A stretch of 64,000 nucleotides of DNA from Thamnaconus septentrionalis. Lineage: Eukaryota; Chordata; Actinopteri; Tetraodontiformes; Monacanthidae. Shown piece after piece: positions 1 to 27,936 of this stretch. Numbering within the stretch: the stretch's first letter is position 1; each line of letters begins with the position of its first letter. The stretch is from NCBI GenBank assembly GCA_009823395.1, contig CM020501.1, positions 5,471,861 through 5,535,860 on the forward strand, read 5' to 3'. The translations under genes were made by a program, and so were the position numbers. The notes under the pieces are model-generated. The model saw only the letters and a list, made by a program, of their open reading frames with translations, did not search any database and was not told the origin of the DNA.

Positions 1-1342
1 CCCTCCAGAGTTATTACTGCCCTATCTTGTTTTTCATTCCAAGTGGAGCCTGGCTCCGGTGTTTGCACCACACACAGGCTGCTGCGACGAGCAAGTAACA
101 ACAAAGTTTGCCCTCTCTGCTCACCTCAGTTCACCTTGTAATCTCCATTTCTTGTCACGGTGAACGCTGATGTGATTTGGTCCCTCTTGAAAGGCCCTGT
201 GTTTGAACTCTGGTGGTATGAAATTAAATAGGAAATGTGTACTTATGATCTTCAGTATAGTCATTGCTAATCATTAACTAATGAGAAGTAATGTTTACAT
301 AAGGAATAGGTCTATAATTTTATCCAGACATCACAGCTGGGATGAGGGTGATGTGAGATTAAGTTCGACATCAGAAAATCATGATTAACAACAGAGTGGC
401 CCAGTTGTAATTTGAAGATAGCTGTAATTTGAAGAGGAAAAAATTGCAACAATGAAACTGAAGCTGGCGACCATCAGCCCAAACAGTCTTATTGTCATAT
501 ATTTTATTTTATTAATTATTTTTTTCAATGCCAAAGCTAAACTGTCAGCATGGCCTTTCAATATAACACAGTACATTATATTAGTACAGGATACAGTTTT
601 TCTGCAGTGCACTCTATTATCTCGAGTTCCACTTCAATCCTATATAATGTATGTGATTACTGGTATTTTAAGACCAAAATCACATTTTTTTTTGCACTGC
701 ATATGTTTTTAATCAAAAGTTCCATTTACTTATAAGATACAGTTTTTTTTTTCTTTCTAGTCTGCACTTCTAGACTTGTCTATGTAAAGTCAATTCAAAT
801 TTTTGAGCTTTTTCTTTCTCTCACTTTTTTTTTTTTTTTTTTACCTGGCTGAAAAGGTGAAGAACAAATACATAATTTTACATCGAGATGTTCAGAAAAT
901 GTTCTGCAATCTAGAGTGCTTATTATTGTGCATAGCCTCCTTTTGGTTGGAATAAATGAATCATCCAGCTAAATGTCAGGAGCAACATCTTTCTGCCGTG
1001 ATGGATTCCCCCTGGCCCTCAGGAGGAGCGGTGGCGTGTGAATTATGTTTGTAAATTGTCTGCGGCAGCGGGTATTTTATAGATAAATGTTGGAGAAACT
1101 CCAAAAGTTGCTCTTGATTTGTTTTTCCCGATGTTCGGCGAGCAGATTAAACTGGTTTTACATCATTATTTATCCCAGCCTCACCTCTGTATCCATCCCT
1201 TTACTCGGCAGCGCAGGTGATAAATCCCCTGCCTGGCAGCATATTTTTCCCTTCCGCTCTGTCTGTAATGATGCCTCAAGGTTGACGCTGCTCCTCGCCT
1301 GGCTGCGTGCTCACCCACTCCCTCACTCCTGTGGCCTTGCAG
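1..1342 (+). other. SUCLG1: SUCLG1 intron 2, 3' part
   Basis: This stretch precedes the first coding exon seen and ends in a splice acceptor (AG at 1341-1342) behind a C/T-rich tract. No reading matching the upstream SUCLG1 exon, which should encode the TGKQ CoA-binding loop, is present, so that exon lies before base 1. The stretch is AT-rich with a T-run near 828-841. I see no other gene or recognised repeat in it. Confidence 0.75.
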
Positions 1343-18573
<17,231 letters not shown>

Positions 18574-18660
18574 ATTGTGCCAGACGGCGCCCCACCGCAC
18601 CCCCCGCGGCCCTGCGCCCGGCCTAAATAAATTGAGACGAGCCGCTCCGGAGGTGGACCC
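18574..18660 (+). other. SUCLG1: SUCLG1 3' UTR (proximal form)
   Basis: This is GC-rich sequence after the stop codon, up to the first polyadenylation signal and its expected cleavage zone 10-30 nt further on. A longer 3' UTR cannot be excluded. Confidence 0.6.
18626..18631 (+). terminator. AATAAA polyadenylation signal of SUCLG1
   Basis: A canonical AATAAA lies 53 nt after the stop codon. T/G-rich sequence (GTGTTTATATTGTC, near 18,718-18,732) lies further downstream. It is the only AATAAA close to the stop, so it is the best candidate for 3' end formation. Confidence 0.7.
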
Positions 18661-19029
18661 GGTCCTCTACAGTATCTCCAACACTCATTATTTCAAACCA
18701 AGACGCGCACACATCAAGTGTTTATATTGTCATTTCTGCCATGAACTTGTACCTTGCACAGACGGAAAAAAGAAGAAGAAGTAAATCATAGTGTCTTATC
18801 GATACCCTGAAGAAACCATTGTACACTAGCTTCGTTAGTGTTTTGTCCCCCTCATCACAAGTCGAGCGGCCGAAGGCCCGATTGCCTCCTGGTTGTCTGA
18901 TCTGTGTAGCTGTAACACGTCTTGGCTCATTTCACTGGATGTCCACCCGAATAAGAAATGTTTCTAATATCACTCCTCTGCTGTGGTGGTGTTTCTTTGT
19001 TTCTTTCATTCTTTCTTCTCCGTCTGAAC
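18661..19029. other. SUCLG1 downstream flank
   Basis: This stretch contains a GAAGAAGAAG-type purine run near 18,766-18,781 and ordinary unique sequence. No gene is seen. Confidence 0.6.
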
Positions 19030-19384
19030 CAGGGGTGGGCAAACTTTTTGACAGGTGCGGCCACAAGGGATTCAAAAATTTGACCGAAGTTGGGCCGGCG
19101 CTGGAGCGAATGGATAGATGGAGTGTTTCGGTGACCCACCTCACAGGAGACAAAAATATATCATGGGAAACGTGCTTTAATGTCAATTGAAAATGAACCA
19201 ATGCAAAGTTACAACAAAATGTGTCCCCACAGTGTTTAGCTCTTTATTGAAATGACTCTTAAAACACAGAAAGCTGTTTTATTTCATACTTACGATTAAT
19301 ATAATTTCTTCAAGTTCAGCGGGCTTGATTAAAAACCTTAACGGGCCGCATCTGGTCCTCGGTCCATAGTTTGCCCACACCTTG
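19030..19384. mobile_element. Short hAT-like non-autonomous element
   Basis: The left end CAGGGGTGGGCAAACTTTTT is mirrored at the right end by AGTTTGCCCACACCTTG, which read in reverse is CAAGGTGTGGGCAAACT. CAGGGGTGGGCAAAC ends are typical of hAT elements. Near the left end it reads GGTGCGGCCACAAG and near the right GGGCCGCATCTGGTCC, also typical of such elements. It is 355 bp long with no transposase reading. Flanking 8-mers do not match, so the target duplication has decayed or the end has shifted. Confidence 0.7.
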
Positions 19385-21859
19385 TCAAAAACGAACCTCT
19401 CCCACAAATCCACTTGAACATAAAAGCCAAACATGCGTGTGTGTCACCAGCATGTCGCCACAAACTGTGCCGCTCGCGCACGATGTGTATAAAATCACTC
19501 AGCAGGAGACGAGTTGACATCAAAAGTGTTTTGTTTTTATTTTACGTCCGCGTGACTGGACGCCCGCTGGTTCTACAGAATCAAAGAATTTAACGTTAAG
19601 TTCTTTGATTTCTGCCGAAGGGAATTTTGGAAGAGCGGGATGGAAGCTTAATTTGAACAAGTTGGGAAGCAAAGGCAAACAGGATTGTTTGATTGTTGCA
19701 TCATGTTGGAAAAAAAAAACAAAAAAAACTTAAGTCCCAACATTCAAATCCAAACTATGGAGCAATAGATAGTTATGATGTTGATCTTTTCAAATTTTAT
19801 TTTATTCCACTTTTTATCAAATAAAATGTTATAAAATTAGATGATATAATGAAGCATCACAATGTTGCCAATAATTAGAACATCAACAATTATCTGTCGA
19901 TCAAACCAAATAGATTTTCTAACCTGACCTTTATCCCCCTCTGGTGTTGACAAACCTGCCTCAAATCACTACCTTTTGATGATTATTATTACTATTATCA
20001 TTGTTATTATGACTTGTAAGATTTGGGCTCGACTCTGTTTTGGCAACCTGTATTTAATATATCTCCCCATGGTAAGTAGCTTTGAAATAGAAAATCTAAA
20101 AAAAACTTTGAATGAAATCCGGTTGCTTTACCACTCTTCACAAAGCTACATGGTTCTGACAGAAATATATAACAAATTATTAACTTATCACGGTAAGGCC
20201 AGACAGCGCTGCAGACCCTCAGATGTATTTTATATGCTGTTTGAATCAGTGTGCTTTTAGGTGCCACTGAAGGGGAAGAGGCAGGACGTATAAAGAGTGA
20301 TAGAAAATGCTGAGTGTTAGGAGTGCAGTCAGTGTGAGCCTGCGAACCTTCAGAGGGGAGAGAAGAGCTCCGGCTCTAATTAAGACAAACCTCCGAGTGC
20401 CATGTAAAAGCAATAGGCTAAATTAAGCCCTAATTATTGAGCACAAGGTGAATTTTGACCAGATGGAAGCCCGTGAAAGAGGAAGATAAGGTCGCAGCGC
20501 TCCTGCTGAAGCTTTTAAAATAAACCCTAGCCTATAAGAAGCGAGTGTAACGAGCCACGTGATGGCGGGCGCTGGGTTTCTCCGTGGCCTCGTCCTTATC
20601 TGCTCGACCACGTCTGCCAAGGCGGATCATTTTGTGTGCACGTCGTAAACAATTACCTTTCTTTATTTGCATTAGCAAATTAACATTACGACAGACAGTG
20701 GGACAGAATGCTTATGGGTTTAGAGGCTCAGAAGGCACTAAGCTATACCCAGCTTTGGTTTGACTCCAGTGTAAGATTTTTTGTTCTTTCCTTAATTCAA
20801 CTTTAGCACGGTTTGATTAGTCGGATTGCAAGATAATAGCTGTGTAACCAATGCTTTCTGTATATATATATATAAAAATAATTCAGGAAAAACTTGACGG
20901 TTTGAATTCCGTTCTCGGCAAATCGGCGACCAGCGTCAACTATTCAACTGTAATACAAAGACAACATCAAAACTCTTCAGAGAAACAGGGCTGCGGAATA
21001 TTATGAATGCACGGTGTGTGGTAAAAGTGACCTCAATGTTGTGATGAATGCAAACCATACTTGCTAATGGCTGTTCTGTTTTTGATTTGCTGCTCAGAGA
21101 GCGAGTGCACTCAGTGGGAGAAAGACGCGCTGTTTCCATTGAAAGACAATCAAAATAATTGCACGGCAATTTAGTTTTTTGATCGCCTGAACCAAGAACA
21201 TTTTAATGGACCGTGAAAAGAAAATTTCTTTCCCTCCGTTCGTCCGATCATCCTGTGGACTTTTTGCGTTACTAGTTACCAACCTCGGCCTTCAGCGTCT
21301 GCTGTTGGTGGCGATCAAGGACGATGTGACTCCCTTTGATTTACCAAATCTACTGTCACAATAAAGCGACGCTGCATTGATTTTATCCTATTATAGTTAA
21401 AGTGGTTCTCACTCTAAAATTAAATACAGTAAAAGACCAATCCATTCAAATAAAGAAAAAGAATCACCATCTCACTACATTCTGTACGGGTATGTGCTTA
21501 AAAGTGAAAAACGTTACTTGACTACAGCTTTCAATATATCAAAGGCCCCATGTGTAACATTGAAAGGATCTATTAACACTCAATGGAAAAGAAAAAATGT
21601 TTTAAGTTGCACTCAAAATTCACTAAAATGAAATAACTATTAAATTTTCATTCACCGATAACAAAACCCTTGTCCTCTTGATTTGACACTGCCACAGGTT
21701 TTTGCATCTAAAAATGAGAAAGATGTGAGGTCAGGTGAAACAGAAGACAGGGCTTTACATTAAGGATGTACTAGCATTGCAGCAACATTGCAATATTAGG
21801 CTTATATGTTTGCATTTAAATAAGCGAGCAGCAAATTCAAACAGTGAATTCAAGCCGTG
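19385..21859. other. Intergenic, no gene seen
   Basis: This is unique-looking sequence with A-runs near 19,709-19,728 and a short AT run near 20,861-20,876. A candidate conserved block lies at 20,330-20,640. No coding exon or named repeat is supported. Confidence 0.55.
20330..20640. promoter_or_regulatory. Candidate conserved non-coding element
   Basis: The block is less AT-rich than its surroundings and carries several homeodomain-type cores (CTCTAATTAAG, TAAATTAAGCCCTAATTATT) spaced over 70 bp, with no coding potential. This composition is common in vertebrate developmental enhancers. It is an inference from texture only. Confidence 0.25.
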
Positions 21860-21865
21860 GGTATA

Positions 21866-22104
21866 TGTTACAGTGGTTCAGTGGTCGGCTCGGTCGCCTC
21901 GCAACAAGGAACCCACTAATTGGCAACAGCACTCGTATAGGTGAGTGCAAAAGGTTGTTTGTCTCTTTGTGGCCCTGTGACAAACTGGCGACTTGTCTGA
22001 GGTGTCACCCCGCCTTCGCACCAAGACAGCTGGGAGAGGCTGGAGCACCCCAGTGACCCTCAGTGCTGGAGAAGCGGTGACAGAAAATGGATGGATGCAG
22101 TGTA
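21866..22104 (+). mobile_element. tRNA-derived SINE copy (diverged)
   Basis: The head (GTGGTTCAGTGGTCGGCTCG...GCCTCGCAACAAGG) is a worn form of the fish SINE head seen at 36.25 kb. The body GGTTGTTTGTCTCTTTGTGG followed by CCCTGTGACAAACTGGCGAC, and the tail CCTTCGCACCAAGACAGCTGG...GAAAATGGATGGATG, are the characteristic 3' part of the family. The orientation is +. Confidence 0.7.
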
Positions 22105-23820
22105 CACATGCTACCGATGCATTGACCCTCAAACAGTACAGCATGAAATTGCACTTTAAGGGATATTTCACCTTCAAACTATTTGTTTTTGCCATTTTTT
22201 GTGTGTATTTGGCCTCATGTAAACATCTACAACATTTTCAAATTGCTTGCTTTATTATTTCCACAGCGATTTAAAAATAAAGTGCCCCCCCTTTATCCCT
22301 ATACACACCTGTTCAACTTCAAACTTCACAGTGGACTCCCTTTTATAACACATCCATCAATCAGTTGATAGATAAAAGTACTTCTAAGGCCTGGGAGTGT
22401 CTGCCATTTTTCAAAAAGTAATTTCATTTTGTTTCTATATTATATTTGGTTGCATTCTAGGAAGTTGTCACAAGCAGTTATGTGTGACTCATATCACTGT
22501 GCGTCTGGAGCGCTCGCTAGTGAAACCAAACATGTCAACTAACAAAGGTTTTATGGTTGTCTTTAGCATTGTTAAACCCAGACACCCTAACAATACTTTG
22601 ACTTGTGCAATGAAAAATAATTCTCTGTTTGAAATATAAATAAGCTGCCAATGAAATAACTTGCCTAACTAATCCCTCAGGCATCAGATGGACTTTATAA
22701 CACGTCCACCCTTCTCACTACGTCAATTCATGACCCTAATCAGGAACACCTAGCCTGGCTTAAGTATATGAAACATAATGGGACTTTGCCATATAGCTAT
22801 AATGAAAAACTTGAATAATAGGAAAGGTGAGACTACCTTTAAACTGGACTGATCCAGAACACGTGAATGTATGCATATTTAAGTCTGGATAAGAAAGACA
22901 AAGGGAAGCTCAAAATCAAATTCACCAGTGTGAAAAATTTACACCACGAAGAAATAACCTCCTGCTAGTTCATTTACACTTCAGTCAGTTTGGCCTGCCT
23001 CTATAATATAGGTGCTCCATTTAAAAAATTCTCATGCCCAACACCGCCGCCGCCACGCCACCACCGCCCCGATGGAGACCTTGAGCTGACTGTCTTCTCT
23101 CCCCGTCCAGAGAGCGAACGTAATTTACAAACCGGGGGGAGCGGCTGAGTGAGACACGCCCAGTGACCCACGCCGAGCGCCTCATTACAAAGGGAGAGCA
23201 GACCTCAGCCGAGTCAATCTCCTCGAAATGCAGAAACAAGGGTACTCCTCTGAGCAGGAGGCGGTCCTAATGAACTCAACAGGGTTCTCTGCACGTATGG
23301 CAACGCCTTATGACTAATGCATATTGGGGGGAAGTTGAAGAATACACGCGGATCTGATCAGCCGATTAATTACGCGGCTTTGATGAAAGACGAAAGGTGA
23401 ATCTGACGTTGCAATGCTAAGTTTTTAATCCCCCCCGCTGTTTTCCGCGCGTGCAGAGAGGAAGCGCAGGCTAACGCGTCGTGCACGCCAGGACATAACG
23501 TTGCCACTGAAATGTAAATAGCTCCGCCTGCCACCTGCCAGCTCGGATAATTAAGCTCCTCTATCAAAAAAAAAAGTTTGGGTGGATCAGTGGTTGCAGG
23601 TTAGATTAGCCGTCGCTCTTTGTAAACCTGACGGCGCTGGCAGTCGCCCGCAACGAGGGCCGCGCGCATCTGTTCGCCGTTGCACATGCACATATTGCTC
23701 GTTTTCATTCCCCCACGGCGCCGACGATCAATGCCAGATTGCTCCATTGATACCATTGATCCTGTGCAGCGGGGTCAGGCTGGCACATTCGCCGATAAAG
23801 TACTGTAGAGGAGCAACGGG
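22105..23820. other. Intergenic, no gene seen
   Basis: AT-rich unique sequence runs to about 23,020. After that come GC-richer, CpG-containing blocks at 23,040-23,240 (CCGCCGCCACG runs) and 23,440-23,720. No exon, promoter motif or named repeat can be supported. Confidence 0.5.
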
Positions 23821-23829
23821 GAGTTGAGT

Positions 23830-24260
23830 CGGGGCTCGGCAGGAGCAATTTGCATGAGGCAGTATTGTTTTAATGGAACCGCTGACTTGAGATTGCTTTG
23901 GGAATTGAGGGCAGGGATGAGAACAGGGGAGCGGATGTGCAGGGATCTCGGAACAGAGTCATTTCTTTCTTTCGTTCTTTTTTTTTTGAAGTGTGCGGTG
24001 GATTGGATTCCCCTTCGAGGAGGAAGGCTTTTATTTGTCTGCTTTATGACGGCAGACAAAAGACAGCGCTTCACACGGAGCTCAACCGCTCCTGTTTTTG
24101 CAAATGGTGTGTCATTCAGTTCATATTCTAGCGGCTCCATGGGCGGGAAGGCCACATTTGACTGCCGTCAGCGCCCAAAGTCCTGCAGACATGAACGCAA
24201 CTCTAATTATTGGCGTGATAATAATGAAATCTGTGACTGTCAGTGGTGCAGTGGTCCCTG
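23830..24260. promoter_or_regulatory. Candidate enhancer with POU and SOX-type sites
   Basis: An exact octamer ATTTGCAT (23848-23855) is followed by ATTGTT (23864-23869), a SOX-type core, nine bases apart. Further homeodomain-like cores CTCTAATTATTGG and GATAATAATG lie near 24,203-24,225. A 215-codon open frame crosses this block but its composition is not protein-like. The enhancer role is inference. Confidence 0.3.
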
Positions 24261-24469
24261 GAGAAGTGGGTTTACTCTTTTTTTAAGCAACTCCATTCAG
24301 CAAAGGATGAAACGCCCTGGTGCGCATCAGAGGGGATTGAGAAATGGGTATACACAATGCTGTCTTAAAAATAAGTGGGTATACTCTGTACACACCGTGA
24401 CTGATACAAACAGTTTGGAATGTTGGACAGGGAGATTTGAAAGTAGTTTTAACTTTGGTGTCAAATGTT

Positions 24470-24870
24470 AGTCCAGCTCACAGATGGTTGGATGGGTGGA
24501 TGGATGGGAAGGTCTGGCTATCACAGGGCGGGGCAGTGGCATCTTAGTGCCGCAGTTCGGGATGGCACTCTTATGGGTAGCTGAGGAGAAAGGGTCCATA
24601 GCCGATTGAACCCTTGAGTTTGTCGAGAGTTTCATGGAAAGGATGATTGCAGTCGTGCACGATGCTCTGCCATTTGGATCGGATTCCAACCTCGTCAACC
24701 TTCTCCAGAGAGCTCGGCTTCAGAGCGGCCACAGACTGGGTCTTCTTGATAAGTCTATTCCGTTTGTTGGCGTCTCTGTTTTTTCTCATGGCCCTCACCC
24801 ACACAAAGGAAAGGAAATGACTTCTTGGGCTCCGCCTGCAGGTGATAAAAGAGTTTGTCGACAGGCACCC
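24470..24870 (-). mobile_element. LINE reverse transcriptase C-terminal remnant
   Basis: On the minus strand the reading KRNRLIKKTQSVAALKPSSL continues EKVDEVGIRSKWQSIVHDCN and HPFHETLDKLKGS. This follows the conserved C-terminal pattern of fish non-LTR reverse transcriptases (RN-L-KK-SV...SLE-V-E...SK--SI----HP-H-T). The reading then loses similarity. Neither end nor a poly-A tail is clear. It is a pseudogene fragment. Confidence 0.6.
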
Positions 24871-27852
24871 CTGAAGGATTCCTCTATGTGTATAAAGATG
24901 GAAACATACATTTGTCAAAACATTTGGCATTTCATTTCGAATGAGCACTGTCGGCGTTCGAGATCTCGCGGTGCTGCTCTTTCGCTGCGCTCACATGAAA
25001 TCAGGAAAAGCAGGTCACAAAATAGATACAAAAATATCGCTGATTCGAACTTCACACGCCTGCTTCCAACTTTGGCAGAAAATTCTCTGCTGACTTCAGG
25101 CCCTGTGGCTCATACAGAGAAGCTAATAAAATCCCTTTTTAGGGGCCCTAGACTGGCTGCCAGGCATCTAAACCGGCGTGCATGCATTAACATATTATTA
25201 ACATTTACAAGGGTGACGACTTGATTGATAACTCTTCCACAACAATAAAATTCTTATTAGCATTCATAATTGGACATAACCTGTGCCTACGGTTGATGTA
25301 GCATGTAAAACCTGGGACCTGCCATTAATTAAAACGTCACAAAAGTGAGGATAAACAAGTTGGGGATATTTTTAATGGCCAGTTCGCACTCTTTTCAAAG
25401 ACACGTGTCCTGTCTTTCTTTATGAATTGGCCTGTGCGGAACTCTAAATCACCCTGTCAGACACTCTGGCTAATTGTGCATGATTCATGTCTGCAGAAAT
25501 AGTTGGCAGGAATTGGGTGCAGCGCTTACTATCTGTATCGCGCAGAGTTTGGGGGGAAAAAAGACAAATGATGTTGCATACATCTCCACCTGCAACCATA
25601 TAATGTCTCTGACGGTGAGCTCCCATGCTGGGTTATTATCCGGGACAGTCAGTGTGATGGCTCCTCATCAGTAATTCCTCGCAGTGGGAAGGACGGCGCT
25701 GCGGGTTTAATCCCAAGGTGGGTTTGGTTTTGATGTGCAGGGGGATATTTTGTGGAAATGAACATGGGCGGCCTTTACTTTGCTTGAATCATTTTTTGGG
25801 AGGAGGGCTATTAGAAAAGCAGGAGCAGGGCTCACAAGAAAATGATATCTAAAAAGCAGACGCAGGCTTTGACAGGATCATCACATATCCCTGTCACATG
25901 TGCCTCTGTTGCATATCACAACTATCTGCTGCCACCGCCGCCGCCGTCTTATCACCTTTATTTGAGCCAGTCTAAGAATTTCACAATCGGGTTGCACATA
26001 GACAACATTTTGTACTAAGCTTGGCATTCATGGTATGTGTCCTGAAAACATCTCATATATCCATCTGTTGAAGAGCCCATATAGAGCTTTTGGAACTTTT
26101 TTGAAAAGGCGATTGGACAGTGCAAACTTTGTAACCAGCTTGTGGCACCAGCTTGAGACCTGCTATTGATGCAATTATCACTTGATTCACTTTTTCATGC
26201 TTACACCTTGAGGATAAATGCATCCCATTATTATGAGGTGATCAGCAGCTTCGGGCTATGCCCTAGGACACTGGATATTGTGTCTCAAAAGACTCACAGT
26301 GTGTTCAATTGGTCATTTTAAAATGCTTAAAAAAACAAACATTTTTTTTGAGCGTTTTAGTTTAGCCTTCAAGGAGGATTTGTGGAAATTCTTGTTGAAA
26401 TTCTGTCTCTGTACTGCCACGGATCTATTGATTCACTTGCTGTTTTGCGGATTTTTATATCAGAGCCCTGGCCTTTTTACCTCCTGTCGTTCTGAGAGCT
26501 CCTATGGGACCACTTACAAACAAGTCCGGACCATAATATAGATATAAGAAACGACAGAAGGCAGGAAACTTCCCTCCTTGTGTATTGATCTCTGGCATAG
26601 AGTTCCTCACAGCGGAGCCGTAAGCTTACCTTGGTATGAGCACTGCGTTTTAGCTTCCTAAAGTCTCATCATAACCCAGATGACTCTTTGCTCACAGCTG
26701 CCCACCCATCACTCCAAGTGAAGACAACAAATAAAGACTCCTAGCTGCCTTTACTCAACATTTTACCAGTGCAGGCACGATTGGGACAAGTTAGCTAGAC
26801 AAAAATCCAAGGTGAGATCAGTTCCATGTACACTGCAGATCACAGTTAAATTTGCAAGTGACTGGATGTCAGGATTAAAGTCTGGAATATTGCCATAGCC
26901 AGTTAGATTATGAATGGACCAGCAGCCCAACAGTGAATCGACAAAGAAATCTCACTTAGTCCTTTTACCTGTACTAGACAGACAGTCAGCTCTTCACAAT
27001 TATTCATTATCAATACCCTAATTGATTTTCAAAACATATCAAGGATATTGATTGGTTATTGATTGTTTGATTGTTGGTTGCACTTACTTTATTTTAATTA
27101 CCCAAATGGTCATAAAAACTGTTGACCAAACTGGCAACTCAGGTATTTGACCCATGGCCACTGGAATATCTTAGCTGACTGTTCTAATTTGTGCATTTCT
27201 CTGTGATGTGGACCCTGCAGAGAAATGCATGCACCCCTTATTGCTATTTTGTGACAGTAATTGATAAAGAAATAAACAATATCAAAGGTGTGGATGCATG
27301 CAAATCCGTCAGCTTACAATTATTTTCTCTCTGTTGCTGAAGGTTTTCGGGGGCGAAAGCTCTGCTGTGGTGACAACAAAATGCAGCCCTAATAGTTTTG
27401 ACGCGAAATAAATCCTCCACAAAAATCTGCACTTTCGTGTCGTTCATTCGGGTCCCATCCAGTGTGTAATGGCCTCAGCGCGGTGAACCTAATGAATTGG
27501 GTTACAAATCAATTGCAATCTAAGACCCCTTGAAACGCAGCTTGTTGCTTTGGAGGACATCTGTCTCACGCCAAGATGCAGACACTTGAAGTCACCCCAT
27601 TAAAAGGATGGATACACTTTGGCTGCCTCCCACCTACCTGTTACAGCAAGCCTAAATTAGCTACTTGATTGTAGATTTTGTGTTCAGTTAATAGCTTCCC
27701 AGTCGAGTTCTCGGTTGCCATTGCTACTCTGTGTTGTGCATCCTGGTGCCATGATCCGGCTGTTGTCCGCTTTGACATCCCATCCCACACCTTGAACAGC
27801 TTGCTTGCACTGCTTGAAGCAAAGAGGTCAAATTTAATTAAGGTTATATGCC
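24871..27852. other. Intergenic, no gene seen
   Basis: This is unique sequence of mixed composition with a CCGCCG run at 25,934-25,948. Open frames are short and unlike known proteins. I recognise no repeats. Confidence 0.5.
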
Positions 27853-27936
27853 AGCTAATGGTTCAGGCTGCTGAACCATTAGCTTTAGCACGCTGAACGT
27901 AATGAAGTTAACTTAAGTTATCTTGAGTTAACTTCA
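27853..27936. repeat. Two adjacent perfect hairpins
   Basis: AGCTAATGGTTCAG (27853-27866) pairs perfectly with CTGAACCATTAGCT (27871-27884) across a 4-nt loop. Just downstream, TGAAGTTAACT (27903-27913) pairs perfectly with AGTTAACTTCA (27926-27936) across 12 nt. No terminator or RNA gene can be assigned; the pairing itself is directly seen. Confidence 0.85.

Noticed and set aside
23824..24471. 215-codon + strand frame, the longest in the window
   Set aside because: Composition is Cys/Arg/Ser-rich without domains, no homologue is recognised, and the block looks like non-coding regulatory sequence.
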